Numbered from the stretch's first letter, positions 10,565 to 20,494 are shown. The stretch: 64,000 bases of DNA from Flavisolibacter tropicus (GCF_001644645.1 NZ_CP011390.1:4398001-4462000); one strand, 5' to 3'. Notes: a model not told the origin generated them from the letters alone. Numbers and translations: made by a program.

Positions 10565-10580
10565 ATATATTCATGCAGCA
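10565..10580 (+). promoter_or_regulatory. Promoter-like block shared with the 5253 site
   Basis: ATATATTCATGCAGCA lies 128 bases before the susC start at 10693. Further down, both leaders contain CTAACC followed by a pyrimidine-rich stretch and CCGAAT. TATATTCA resembles the -7 element. The shared layout is seen; the function is inferred. Confidence 0.55.
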
Positions 10581-10692
10581 AAATGATTAGGGTCAATGTC
10601 TTTAACCTAACCCTCTACTGTATCCGAATACCAAGAAATAAGGAAGTATATTCCTTCCAGACCAAGTGAATTCTATTTATTAATAAAACCAA

Positions 10693-13600
10693 ATGCAAAT
10701 GAGAAAACTGTTATTGCTCATGGGCTTTGTGCTTATGCTTGGAACGGCATGGGCGCAGCGCCAAATTACCGGTAAGGTTTCCGACGATAAAGGAAATCCG
10801 GCCCCCAATGTATCTGTACAAGTAAAAGGGTCAAAGGTAGGAACCGTTACTGGGAGTGATGGTTCGTTCACATTAACTGTTCCAGCTGATGCAAAGACAT
10901 TAGTAATCTCTTCCATCGGATTTTCTACACAAGAACTATCCGTAAACGACCGATCCAATTTTGCACTTACACTACAAAAAGAAGATCAGAGTATGTCTGA
11001 AGTAGTGGTTGTGGCTTATGGAACTGCTAAGAAAGGCGCTGTAACTAACTCTGTTGCACAAGTAACAGCTAAAGAGTTGGAAAACCGTCCGGTTACGAAC
11101 GTTATTAGTGCATTGTCAGGTGTAGCACCTGGTGTAACGACGAACTCTAGCAATGGCCAACCTGGCTCATCCCCTGCGGTTAGGATTAGAGGTTTTGGTT
11201 CTTTAAACGCTTCAAGTTCTCCATTATATGTAGTAGATGGCGTACCTTATGATTATGATATCAGCAATATTAATGTAGATGATATTGAAAATGTATCAGT
11301 ATTAAAAGACGCTGCTTCTTCAGCACTTTATGGTGCACGTGCTGCAAATGGCGTTATTCAGATCACAACAAAAAAAGGAAAGAAAGACCGTACTCAAATT
11401 TCTGCTAATGTATCGCAGGGATTTGTATCTCGTGCTATTGAAGAATATGAGCGCGTAGGTGCTATGGACTATTATCCATTGATGTGGGAGGCATATAGAA
11501 ATAGCCTGGTCTATCCAACTTCAGGTGCGGCTATTCCTGTTGCAGACGCAAGCCGTTTAGCTTCAGGATTATACCCAAGAAATACTGCAGGTAATCAGAT
11601 TTATGGTACACGAACTTTTTCTGATATCAGTCAGTTATTAGCCTATAATCCGTTCAATGTAGCAAGAACAGAAATTGTGCGTCCTGATGGTACATTGAAT
11701 CCAAACGCGAAATTATTATATGCCGATGATTTGGATTGGTTGCAGGAAATTCAGAGAACAGGTTCTCGTGGAGACTATACGGTAAGTGTAAGTGGTGGCG
11801 CACCTAAAAGCGACTACTATTTGTCTCTTGGATATACGAATGAAAAAGGATATGTAGAAAACTCTGATTACAAACGGTATTCTTCAAGACTGAATATGAA
11901 CACCCAACCTTTAGGCTGGTTGAAATTAGGCTTGAATATAGCAGGTATCGTTACTAAAGCAAACCAAGGTGCAGATGATGGAAGCAGCACTGGCTTAGTA
12001 AATCCATTTTATACAAACCGTATCATAGGACCAATCTATCCGGTATATGCACATGATCAAACAACTGGTGCATATATCCTGGACGAGAAGGGAAATAGAA
12101 TATACGATTTAGGCAGTATGGCTAATTTAGGTTTGCCGAACCGTCCTACCATTGGCGGTCGTCATGCTATCTATGAAACATTGTTAAATGAAAACATCCT
12201 ACAGCGTAATGCTTTGAACAACCGACTTTCTGCTGAAGTAAGCTTTTTGAGAAACTTTAAGTTTACTACTAATGTAAGTGCTGATATCAGCAATAGTCTA
12301 CGTTCTCAATTTGAAAATAAGATTGTAGGTGATGGTGCGCCTAGTGGTAGAGCTAGAAGAAATACCTCAGATAACCTTACATTGACAATCAACCAATTGT
12401 TGAACTTCAATAAAACTTTTGGTAGACATACTGTTGAAGCATTAATTGGCCACGAAAACTATGATGCAACCTACAAATCAGTAACAACGCTGCGTACCGG
12501 CCAAATTGTTGATGGTATTACCGAGTTATCCAATTTTACAACTACTGCTACTCTTGCATCAAACAAGGACAGATACAAGATTGAAAGTTATTTATCAAGA
12601 GCTAACTATAGCTTAGATAATAAATACTTCCTTTCTGCTTCATTACGTCGCGATGGTTCTTCGCGCTTTCATCCAGATAACAGATGGGGTAATTTCTGGT
12701 CAGTAAGTGGTGCATGGCGTATTGACCAAGAAGCCTTTATGAGCAACCTTTCTTGGCTTAGTGCACTTAAGTTGAGAGCTTCTTATGGCCAAGTAGGTAA
12801 TGATGATATTTTGGATGCAAATGGAAATAGCATCTATTATGCATACCAGTCATTCTATAATGTAGGGCAGAATAACAATACAGAACCTGGTGCAGCACAG
12901 TCTACAACCTCCGCAAATCCTGCGTTGAAATGGGAAAAGAATAACTCATTTGATGTGGCTCTAGATTTCGGATTATTAAAAAACAGAATAAACGGTTCCG
13001 TTGAGTATTTTGATAGACGCTCCGATAACCTATTATTCAGAGTACCTCCTCCAGTTTCATCTGGTACCCTTTCTGATCCTCAGAATGCTGGTTCTATGTA
13101 CAATAAAGGAATTGAAGTGAGTGTGAATGGTGATGTGATAAGAAAGCATGATTTCAATTGGAATCTCGGTGTAAACTGGACCACTTTTGAAAATAAGATC
13201 ACCAAAATGCCACAGACTGAAGTGATAACAGGTACACAGAAATGGATGGTTGGGCAATCTCGTTATGATTTCTGGTTGAGAGATTGGTATGGTGTAAACC
13301 CTGCCGATGGAGCTGCCTTGTTTGTTGCTAATGCAAACGTTCCTGCTAATTCCTTTATTATAAAAGAAGGTGGCAAAGACGTACTGGTAACCACTGATCA
13401 GAATAACGCAGCTTACCATTATGCAGGTAGTGCGATTCCTGACTTCTATGGTTCAATAATCAACTCATTGAACTATAAAGGCTTTGGTCTTTCTTTCCAA
13501 TTGAATTATCAAGTGGGTGGTAAAGTATATGATGCTGCATATGCTCAATTAATGCATTCTGGTAGCTATGGTGTAGCTATGCATACAGACATCACAAAAC

Positions 13601-13920
13601 GCTGGCAGAAAGCTGGAGATATTACCGATGTTCCTCGCTTGGATGCCGGTAGAAATACAACGTTTGGTGTAGCTTCTGATAGATGGCTTGTTGATGCTTC
13701 TTATTTGAATGTTCAAAACGTAACATTCCATTATACCTTACCAAAGGGTCTTTTATCTAAAGCACATTTACAAAATACCCGAGTATATGTAAGTGGAGAA
13801 AACCTTTATATGTTTACAAAGAGACAAGGTCTGAATCCAACGCAAAACTTTACTGGACAAACGTCAAATGTTTACGTTCCTTCTCGTGTGATCACAGCTG
13901 GAATTAACCTGTCACTTTAA
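10693..13920 (+). CDS. SusC/RagA-family TonB-dependent outer-membrane transporter
   Basis: 1075 residues, complete. A signal peptide ending in GTAWAQ is followed by a carboxypeptidase-regulatory-like domain (ITGKVSDDKGNPAPNVSV), a TonB-box-like SEVVVVAYG near residue 105, the plug (SALSGVAPGVTT, PLYVVDGVP, VLKDAASSALYGARAANGV) and a barrel that ends in AGINLSL. The start context ATGCAAATGAG is identical to the susC at 5379. The partner susD begins 23 bases downstream. No enzyme that would reveal the ligand is encoded in the operon. Confidence 0.95.
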   Translation: MQMRKLLLLMGFVLMLGTAWAQRQITGKVSDDKGNPAPNVSVQVKGSKVGTVTGSDGSFTLTVPADAKTLVISSIGFSTQELSVNDRSNFALTLQKEDQSMSEVVVVAYGTAKKGAVTNSVAQVTAKELENRPVTNVISALSGVAPGVTTNSSNGQPGSSPAVRIRGFGSLNASSSPLYVVDGVPYDYDISNINVDDIENVSVLKDAASSALYGARAANGVIQITTKKGKKDRTQISANVSQGFVSRAIEEYERVGAMDYYPLMWEAYRNSLVYPTSGAAIPVADASRLASGLYPRNTAGNQIYGTRTFSDISQLLAYNPFNVARTEIVRPDGTLNPNAKLLYADDLDWLQEIQRTGSRGDYTVSVSGGAPKSDYYLSLGYTNEKGYVENSDYKRYSSRLNMNTQPLGWLKLGLNIAGIVTKANQGADDGSSTGLVNPFYTNRIIGPIYPVYAHDQTTGAYILDEKGNRIYDLGSMANLGLPNRPTIGGRHAIYETLLNENILQRNALNNRLSAEVSFLRNFKFTTNVSADISNSLRSQFENKIVGDGAPSGRARRNTSDNLTLTINQLLNFNKTFGRHTVEALIGHENYDATYKSVTTLRTGQIVDGITELSNFTTTATLASNKDRYKIESYLSRANYSLDNKYFLSASLRRDGSSRFHPDNRWGNFWSVSGAWRIDQEAFMSNLSWLSALKLRASYGQVGNDDILDANGNSIYYAYQSFYNVGQNNNTEPGAAQSTTSANPALKWEKNNSFDVALDFGLLKNRINGSVEYFDRRSDNLLFRVPPPVSSGTLSDPQNAGSMYNKGIEVSVNGDVIRKHDFNWNLGVNWTTFENKITKMPQTEVITGTQKWMVGQSRYDFWLRDWYGVNPADGAALFVANANVPANSFIIKEGGKDVLVTTDQNNAAYHYAGSAIPDFYGSIINSLNYKGFGLSFQLNYQVGGKVYDAAYAQLMHSGSYGVAMHTDITKRWQKAGDITDVPRLDAGRNTTFGVASDRWLVDASYLNVQNVTFHYTLPKGLLSKAHLQNTRVYVSGENLYMFTKRQGLNPTQNFTGQTSNVYVPSRVITAGINLSL

Positions 13921-13943
13921 TTTAAATTACTTATCAAACGAGT

Positions 13944-15413
13944 ATGAAAAAGTTTAAGCTTATACATTTTATGATATTGGGAGCAGCCGTAGGCTTTAGC
14001 TCCTGTAAAAAAGACTACCTAAATACAGCGCCAACTGGGCAGGTAGCAGATGAGTCATTGTTTTCAACAACTACCAACTCAATGATTGCTTTAAATGGTC
14101 TGCATCGCATCATGTGGAACCAATACTTCAATCAGGATGAGGCTGGACACGGCTCTATGATGATAAACGTTGATAATCTTGGGGAAGACTTGATTAATAA
14201 CTCAACATCAACAACGACCTTTTTTCAGGCATTGTATCGTTGGGATGCTCACCGTAATGCTAACAGTAGCCAAGCTTATTTTGCCTATTACTTTTACTAC
14301 CGCATTATTGCCAATGCGAATATGCTAATTAATAATATTGATAAAGCATCAGGACCTGATAGCGAGAAGAAGATTATTAAGGGCGAAGCTTTGGCTTATC
14401 GTGCATGGGCACATTTTAATTTAGTGCAGCTTTTTGGTAAGCGTTATGACGCTGCTACTAAACCTAATAATCAGTTAGGTGTACCTTTATTGCTGACAAA
14501 TACAACTACAGGTCAACCACGTGCTACTGTAGAAGAAGTGTATGCACAAATCAATAAAGATTTGGATGATGCTATCACAAACTTAACTGGTTATACAAGA
14601 ACATTTAAGTCACATTTTAATGTAAATGTTGTAAAGGGTATCAAGGCACGTGTAGCTTTAACGCAACAGGATTGGACAAACGCTGCCAAGTTTGCTGCAG
14701 AAGCCAGAACAGGCTTTTCTTTAATGAACGAAACACAATACCTTGCTGGATTTAGTGATGCTACTAACCCAGAGTGGATGTGGGGTAGCATAATTCCTAC
14801 CGACCAAGGTACTTTCTTCTACTCTTACTTTGCATACATGTCATCTAACTTTAGTTCTAATGCTACAAGAACTAATCCACGCTCTATTAATTCTAAATTA
14901 TACAATGCCATCACTGCAACCGACTTCCGTAAGCAGTTATGGACTCCTGCTGGTGTTACACCTCCTGCAAGTGGTACAAAGTACCCTTATACAAGTGTAA
15001 AGTATAAAGTAAAAGATGTTAATGTAAGTGTTGGAGACGTTGTATATATGCGTGTAGCAGAAATGTACTTGATTGAAGCAGAAGCAAATGCCCGAGCTGG
15101 TAAAGCTACTGAAGCTCAGAATGCTTTATTTACATTAGTTAAAAGCAGAGATGCAGCTTATGTAAAGTCTACCAATACAGGAGATGCCTTAATTACAGAG
15201 ATCATGCAACAACGTAGAATTGAACTTTGGGGTGAAGGTTTCCGTTTCTTCGACTTAAAACGTACAAATAGTGCATTAGATAGAACAGGAGCAAACCATA
15301 ATACCACCGTTGCAGTAACATTAAACGTTCCTGCCGGAGATAAAAAGTGGGAGTGGTTAATTCCTCAAGATGAAATGAATGCCAACCCTGCTATGGTACA
15401 AAATCCTCTTTAA
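13944..15413 (+). CDS. SusD/RagB-family surface lipoprotein
   Basis: 489 residues. The lipoprotein signal ends in GFSSC, with Cys21 as the acylated residue. Family landmarks are KGEALAYRAWAHFNLVQLFG in the TPR region near residue 150, QQRRIELWGEGFRFFDLKR near residue 425 and the C-terminal WLIPQDEMNANPAMVQNPL. It completes the third SusC/SusD pair and should bind the ligand imported by the barrel upstream. A 27-bp terminator palindrome starts 13 bases after the stop. Confidence 0.95.
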   Translation: MKKFKLIHFMILGAAVGFSSCKKDYLNTAPTGQVADESLFSTTTNSMIALNGLHRIMWNQYFNQDEAGHGSMMINVDNLGEDLINNSTSTTTFFQALYRWDAHRNANSSQAYFAYYFYYRIIANANMLINNIDKASGPDSEKKIIKGEALAYRAWAHFNLVQLFGKRYDAATKPNNQLGVPLLLTNTTTGQPRATVEEVYAQINKDLDDAITNLTGYTRTFKSHFNVNVVKGIKARVALTQQDWTNAAKFAAEARTGFSLMNETQYLAGFSDATNPEWMWGSIIPTDQGTFFYSYFAYMSSNFSSNATRTNPRSINSKLYNAITATDFRKQLWTPAGVTPPASGTKYPYTSVKYKVKDVNVSVGDVVYMRVAEMYLIEAEANARAGKATEAQNALFTLVKSRDAAYVKSTNTGDALITEIMQQRRIELWGEGFRFFDLKRTNSALDRTGANHNTTVAVTLNVPAGDKKWEWLIPQDEMNANPAMVQNPL

Positions 15414-15425
15414 GAGAGGAGTGAT

Positions 15426-15480
15426 ATTCTTAAATAAAAAAGAGCCGCTGATCATCAGCGGCTCTTTTTTATTTAAGAAT
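15426..15480. terminator. Long-arm bidirectional terminator between convergent genes
   Basis: A perfect 27-bp inverted repeat (arms 15426-15452 and 15454-15480) with a single base between the arms. It serves the susD at 13944 on the plus strand and the TlpA-like gene ending at 15489 on the minus strand. Its 13-bp core matches the orphan terminator at 10296. Confidence 0.88.
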
Positions 15481-15488
15481 GTTAGAAG

Positions 15489-16667
15489 CTATTTTACTAC
15501 TTCTGCTAACTTCTGCACTAATTCTTCTCCTCTCAGATTCTCCGCAATTACAATACCGTTTGGATCTAGCAACACATTAAAAGGTATGCCTTCAATATTA
15601 TACATTGGCACTACCATGCTATCCCAATACTTCAAGTCACTTACATGTGTCCATGTTAAGTCGTCGTTTTTAATAGCGCTTGTCCAGGCATTCTTTTCCT
15701 TATCTAAAGAAACACCAAGCACCGTAAAGTTCTTGTTCTTAAACTGTTGGTAGGCGCGCACCACGTTAGGATTCTCCATGCGGCAAGGCTTGCACCAACT
15801 AGCCCAGAAATCTACTAACACGTATTTGCCTTTAAAAGAGGAAAGTGAAACAGGAGTACCATTAACATCAGACAAAGTAAAATCGGGCGCTGGTTTATTT
15901 AAAAGACTTCCACCAGCGGCTACTGCCGATTGCTGTGCCTGGCTTTGTTGCATAGTGTTACGTATGCTAGCTAAGCCAGTGTGTGTTGGAAACTTGCTTG
16001 CTGTTTTGTTGATAACATCTGCAGTTTGAGCAGGAGAGAAGGGCTCCAGGCCTAAGCCAGCGTTTGAAGCGTAGCTTTGATAAGATCCCAACACAAATAC
16101 TGAAAGTGAGGGGCTATTGCTCTTATTTAAAACATCATCTACAAAGTTCTTATAGGCGGTAACAGCAGCTTTCTTTTGTGCACCAGCTACATTTATAATA
16201 CTATCGGCATTCTTTTGGTGACTTAAACTATCCAGTTGTACACTCATTGAATAAATTGAAGACAACTGCGTGTTACTCTTACTGATAAAGTCTACAAGTG
16301 CTTGGCTGGCTGGAGAACCATTTACAGCATAAGGTTGCTGTACGTTCGCTACATCTGCTGTGACAGTAACTGTTGAAGCGTCGTTGATAACGGTGGCTAC
16401 AGGATTTACCTGTTGTGTTAGTCGTAAAACATACAGGTTTTCTTCTTTGGCATTGGTTTGAAGCGTAAAGCTGCCATCTTTCCCAATTTTAGCCGAATCC
16501 ACAATTATAGGTTGCATACTGCCAATTGAAGCCTCTTCAAGGAAGATAACATCAGCATGCGCATTTTTGATAGTTCCCTTTACAGTAAAATTATCGCCGC
16601 TTTTTTCACTACACCCTATAAAAAGGACAACACTAAATAGGCCAAGCCATTTATTCGGATTATGCAT
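15489..16667 (-). CDS. TlpA-like thiol-disulfide oxidoreductase lipoprotein
   Basis: 392 residues. It starts with a lipoprotein signal (LFSVVLFIGC, Cys19), followed by a DUF4369-like beta domain (about residues 27-115: FTVKGTIKNAHADVIFLEE), a helical linker and a thioredoxin domain from about residue 250. The active site WCKPC has Cys292 and Cys295, and a cis-Pro loop (EGIPFNVLLD) follows. Proteins of this build are anchored in the periplasm of Bacteroidota and reduce or exchange disulfides in exported proteins. It ends convergently with the third susD and shares its terminator; a functional link to the Sus pairs is not shown. Confidence 0.9.
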   Translation of the reverse strand: MHNPNKWLGLFSVVLFIGCSEKSGDNFTVKGTIKNAHADVIFLEEASIGSMQPIIVDSAKIGKDGSFTLQTNAKEENLYVLRLTQQVNPVATVINDASTVTVTADVANVQQPYAVNGSPASQALVDFISKSNTQLSSIYSMSVQLDSLSHQKNADSIINVAGAQKKAAVTAYKNFVDDVLNKSNSPSLSVFVLGSYQSYASNAGLGLEPFSPAQTADVINKTASKFPTHTGLASIRNTMQQSQAQQSAVAAGGSLLNKPAPDFTLSDVNGTPVSLSSFKGKYVLVDFWASWCKPCRMENPNVVRAYQQFKNKNFTVLGVSLDKEKNAWTSAIKNDDLTWTHVSDLKYWDSMVVPMYNIEGIPFNVLLDPNGIVIAENLRGEELVQKLAEVVK

Positions 16668-16737
16668 CGAAAATGATTTTATAAAAGTTTAAGTTCAGCA
16701 AAAATAGCCTATTTGCCTGCAGCCAATTTCTTAAAAT

Positions 16738-16767
16738 ACAAAAGCCGGATAGACATCCGGCTTTGCA
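16738..16767 (-). terminator. Terminator of the PDZ-protein gene
   Basis: The 10-bp stem AAAGCCGGAT / ATCCGGCTTT (16741-16750 and 16755-16764) is flanked by A's on the left, which read as a T-run on the minus strand. Confidence 0.7.
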
Positions 16768-16789
16768 TGCACAATATATAATAGAGAAA

Positions 16790-17749
16790 CTATAGATCAG
16801 CGGTTTTTAACTTACGTGGGATTTTAACTTCAATAGTTTGAGGTTTGCCATTACGCAATATTTTAAAGGTGTAAGAGAACTGTTGGCTGCTGCGCGAAAC
16901 CTCTCTGCGTAATTCGTCAGTGCCTTCAATTTCATTTTCTCCTACATGAGTAATAATATCACCCTCTTTGATGCCTGCTTTAGCGGCTGCACTTTCGTCA
17001 TCAACCTCTAATACTTTTACACCTTTACCATCTTCAGTGTCTTGTACAGACAGTCCTAATTTTGGACGTCCACCATATACATAGGCATTGCCTCTGTACT
17101 GTGTTACTGGCGGCATTGGTACACGGGGGGCTGTTATGGCTCTAATATTTACGCCCTTCCATTTGCTTAATTCTGCTGTTGTTGTTTTTTCTTTACCGTC
17201 TCTTAAATAAGTGATTTTTACTTTATCGCCTGGTTTATGGGCTTGAACAGCTTTCGTTACATCTTCTGTACCTTCTATCTTCTTGTCATCAATCTTGGTT
17301 ATGATATCACCTTCTTTTAATCCGGCTTTTTCTGCTGCACTTTCTTTACTAACAGTAGATATTTCAGCTCCTTTATCATTTTCATCTGTAACTACACCAA
17401 GCATAGCACGATTGGAGTCTTCTGATAAAAGTGAAAATGCGTTGGTATCAAATTGCATATTCCAAACGTCTGGAGATGGGCTGAGGTTGGTATAATCTTT
17501 ATATCGGTGAACATTTACCGATACATCATTATTACCCTTAGCTTCCTTTCCGTTAATGGTTACTTTGTCTCCAGTAATCTCAATAACGGTTTTCTCATTC
17601 ACATCACCTGAGCGATTGATAACGATGGTTTGTCTTTCTTTATCGCTCTTATCTTTATCACTCTTGTCTTTCTCTTTCTGAGCAAATGCCGGTACGGTAA
17701 CTAAGGCGATGCCCATCATCACGAATCCTTTAATAAAATATTGATTCAT
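16790..17749 (-). CDS. Exported protein with two PDZ domains and no protease domain
   Basis: 319 residues. A signal peptide ending in VPAFAQ is followed by a very charged stretch (KEKDKSDKDKSDKER), then PDZ 1 (about residues 108-190: MLGVVTDEN, KAGLKEGDIITKIDD) and PDZ 2 (about 228-310: KLGLSVQDT, KAGIKEGDIITHVGE). The two domains resemble the C-terminal half of DegP/HtrA proteases, but no trypsin-like domain with a GNSGG motif is present. It may act as a periplasmic adaptor or chaperone that binds C-terminal tails. A -7 element TATATTTG lies on the minus strand at 17791-17784, 35 bases before the start. Confidence 0.85.
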   Translation of the reverse strand: MNQYFIKGFVMMGIALVTVPAFAQKEKDKSDKDKSDKERQTIVINRSGDVNEKTVIEITGDKVTINGKEAKGNNDVSVNVHRYKDYTNLSPSPDVWNMQFDTNAFSLLSEDSNRAMLGVVTDENDKGAEISTVSKESAAEKAGLKEGDIITKIDDKKIEGTEDVTKAVQAHKPGDKVKITYLRDGKEKTTTAELSKWKGVNIRAITAPRVPMPPVTQYRGNAYVYGGRPKLGLSVQDTEDGKGVKVLEVDDESAAAKAGIKEGDIITHVGENEIEGTDELRREVSRSSQQFSYTFKILRNGKPQTIEVKIPRKLKTADL

Positions 17750-17783
17750 AAGCTCAAATTTTTCTACGTTTAATTTCGTAGAT

Positions 17784-17791
17784 CAAATATA
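17784..17791 (-). promoter_or_regulatory. -7 promoter element of the PDZ-protein gene
   Basis: Reads TATATTTG on the minus strand, a perfect match to the Bacteroidota TAnnTTTG element, 34 bases upstream of the ATG. Confidence 0.6.
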
Positions 17792-17844
17792 GAAAGGTTT
17801 TCTGTATTACGAAAACTTTCGCAATTGTTAATTTGTTGAGCGGA

Positions 17845-20463
17845 TTATAACAGCCCTTTTACGGCTTCAATTACTTGATGAAGGGCAGAAGCGTCTTGTC
17901 CACCGGCAGTTGCCAGGGTTTTTTGACCACCGCCGCCACCTTTAATCAGGGGAGCTACTTGTTTTTTAATGATTTGTCCTGCATCCAAGCCCATTTCTGC
18001 TGCTTTTGCTTCATCAAATAGCAGAACTATGCTGGCCTTGCCTTCTATATTAGCCACCAGAACAATTATATAATCAGTTAAACGGGGCTTTAACTCAAAG
18101 GCCAGTTTTTTCAAAGCATCTGCATTGCTCACTTCTACTACTTCGCCTATAAAGTTTACGCCACCAACTTCCTGTACGCGATTTAATAACGTATCACGAA
18201 GTGTTTGAAGAGCTGCCAGTTCAAAGCGCTCTAATTGCTTTCTTAAGGTAGTTGTTTCTTCGTTCAACCCTTGTATAGCTTTTACCAGGTCTTTAGGGTT
18301 CTTTAATGCCTCCTTAGCTGTAGCTAACTGCGTTAGCTGATCATTTATATATTGTTCGGCTGCTGCTCCACAAATGGCTTCTACGCGGCGTACACCAGCA
18401 GCTACAGCACCCTCTGAAGTAATTTTGAAAAAGCCAAGCTCTCCTGTTGCACCTACGTGAGTACCACCACATAATTCAATAGAGTAGGAAGGATCCATAG
18501 TAACTACACGAACGGTATCGCTATACTTCTCTCCAAATAAGGCCATAGCACCCATAGCAACAGCTTCGTCTTTCGACATTTGCTTAATGACTACAGGAAT
18601 ATTCTCACGGATTTTTTCATTAACGATCTTTTCAACTTCAGCCAGTTCTTCTGTTGTCACTTTGGAGAAATGCGAGAAGTCGAAGCGCAAATAATCAGCA
18701 TTCACCAGTGAGCCTTTCTGAGCCACATGGGTGCCTAATACTTTACGTAAAGCAGCATGCAATAAGTGCGTAGCGCTATGGTGCAAAGCAGTGCGTTTCC
18801 TCTTGTCAGCATCTACGTGCGCTGTTACTTCACCATTAAGATCGGCGGGTAGCTTTTCTGCGAAGTGTATAATCAGGTCGTTCTCCTTCTTGGTATCAAC
18901 AATATTGATAGTGGTACCATTTACAATTAGTTGGCCGGTATCACCTACCTGGCCACCACTTTCTGCATAGAAAGGCGTTTTGTCTAACACCAGCTGGTAG
19001 GCCTCTTTGCCTTTTGCCTTTACTTTACGATAACGCAGTACTTTGGCTTTCGCTTCCAAACTGTCATAGCCTACAAACTGTGAATTGCTGGCATCTTCAT
19101 TTACAACTACCCAATCTTCTGTATCAGTAGCTGTGGCCGCACGGCTACGTTCTTTCTGCTGCTGCATTTCTTTGTTGAACGCTTCTTCATCAATGGTCAA
19201 TTCTCTTTCAGCAGCGATCAGGCGAGTAAGGTCAAAAGGGAAACCATAAGTATCATACAATTCAAAAGCGTCTTTGCCGGCGATACTTCCTTTGGCCTGG
19301 CCGATTATATCTTCAATGCGTTTCAAGCCCTTTTCTAAAGTGCGTAAGAAGGCTTCTTCCTCTTCCCGAATCACTTTGGTTACAAACTGTTGCTGCTGGT
19401 GCAGTTCAGGGAATACATTTTCAAACTGGGCTGCTAAAGCAGGAACTAGCTGAAACAACAAAGGTTGCTGGTAGTTCAGGTAAGAATAATAATAACGTAC
19501 CGCTCTTCTTAAAATACGGCGAATTACATAACCGGCACCTGTATTGGATGGCAGCTGCCCATCAGCTATGGTAAAGGAGATGGCGCGGATATGATCAGCA
19601 ATTACACGAAACGCTACATCGCTTTTATTATCCGTTTTGCCATAGCCTTGGCCACTAATGCTTTCTATTTTTTCGATAAGGCCTGTAAAGACATCTGTAT
19701 CGTAGTTGGAATTTTTGTTTTGCAATACACGTACTAAACGCTCAAAGCCCATACCTGTATCAACGTGTTTGGCTGGCAGCGGTTGCAGGCTGCCGTCTTT
19801 CAGGCGGTTAAACTGTATGAATACGTTGTTCCAGATCTCAATTACTTCCGGGTGGTCTGCATTTACTAATGTTCTGCCATCCACTTTTTGCCTTTCTTCA
19901 TCGGGACGTGTATCTACGTGAATTTCGGTACAAGGTCCACAGGGGCCTGTATCTCCCATCTCCCAAAAATTATCTTTTTTGTTGCCAAGCAGAATACGGT
20001 CTTCTGCTATCCACTTTTTCCATTCAGCAGCTGCCTCTTCATCTTTAGGAAGACCTTCTTTAGCATCACCTTCGAATACGGTTACATACAGGCGGTCAAC
20101 TGGTATTTGAAATACCTTGGTCAGTAATTCCCAACTCCACTCAATAGCTTCTTTCTTGAAGTAATCGCCAAAGCTCCAATTGCCCAGCATTTCAAACATG
20201 GTATGGTGGTAATGGTCTACACCTACTTCTTCAAGGTCGTTATGCTTACCGCTTACGCGCAAACACTTCTGAGTGTCGGCAATGCGCGGATTCGGTGCTA
20301 TTTTGTTGCCCAGGAAGTAGTCCTTGAACTGGTTCATGCCCGCATTGGTAAACATTAGGGTAGGGTCGTTCTTTACAACAATAGGTGCTGAAGGCACGAT
20401 CAGGTGCTGTTTGGAGCGGAAAAACTCTAAAAACTGAGAGCGGATGGCTGCACTGGTCAACAT
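17845..20463 (-). CDS. alaS: Alanine--tRNA ligase
   Basis: 872 residues, against 876 in E. coli. It charges tRNA-Ala in the cytoplasm. The class II catalytic core is at the N-terminus (DPTLMFTNAGMNQFKDYFLG; WEMGDTGPCGPCTEIH). The editing domain zinc site is intact: HHSATH at residues 561-566 and CGGTH from Cys665. The C-terminal DHH-associated oligomerisation domain has the Gly-rich KGGGGGQ near residue 845. A -7 element (TACCTTTG on the minus strand, 20534-20527) lies 64 bases upstream, and the leader begins with a CCGCTTAGCGG palindrome. Confidence 0.98.
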   Translation of the reverse strand: MLTSAAIRSQFLEFFRSKQHLIVPSAPIVVKNDPTLMFTNAGMNQFKDYFLGNKIAPNPRIADTQKCLRVSGKHNDLEEVGVDHYHHTMFEMLGNWSFGDYFKKEAIEWSWELLTKVFQIPVDRLYVTVFEGDAKEGLPKDEEAAAEWKKWIAEDRILLGNKKDNFWEMGDTGPCGPCTEIHVDTRPDEERQKVDGRTLVNADHPEVIEIWNNVFIQFNRLKDGSLQPLPAKHVDTGMGFERLVRVLQNKNSNYDTDVFTGLIEKIESISGQGYGKTDNKSDVAFRVIADHIRAISFTIADGQLPSNTGAGYVIRRILRRAVRYYYSYLNYQQPLLFQLVPALAAQFENVFPELHQQQQFVTKVIREEEEAFLRTLEKGLKRIEDIIGQAKGSIAGKDAFELYDTYGFPFDLTRLIAAERELTIDEEAFNKEMQQQKERSRAATATDTEDWVVVNEDASNSQFVGYDSLEAKAKVLRYRKVKAKGKEAYQLVLDKTPFYAESGGQVGDTGQLIVNGTTINIVDTKKENDLIIHFAEKLPADLNGEVTAHVDADKRKRTALHHSATHLLHAALRKVLGTHVAQKGSLVNADYLRFDFSHFSKVTTEELAEVEKIVNEKIRENIPVVIKQMSKDEAVAMGAMALFGEKYSDTVRVVTMDPSYSIELCGGTHVGATGELGFFKITSEGAVAAGVRRVEAICGAAAEQYINDQLTQLATAKEALKNPKDLVKAIQGLNEETTTLRKQLERFELAALQTLRDTLLNRVQEVGGVNFIGEVVEVSNADALKKLAFELKPRLTDYIIVLVANIEGKASIVLLFDEAKAAEMGLDAGQIIKKQVAPLIKGGGGGQKTLATAGGQDASALHQVIEAVKGLL

Positions 20464-20494
20464 AGCTTTATCTGATTGGTTTTCTCGTAATCGA

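Larger units (their letters stand above)
10066..10692. other. Long intergenic region between SusC/SusD pairs 2 and 3
   Basis: 627 bases. It holds two long palindromic terminators (10076-10131 and 10296-10349), a possible gene remnant between them on the minus strand (10140-10295), and the conserved susC leader with its promoter-like block (10565-10580). The stretch 10350-10560 shows nothing I can support. Confidence 0.6.
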
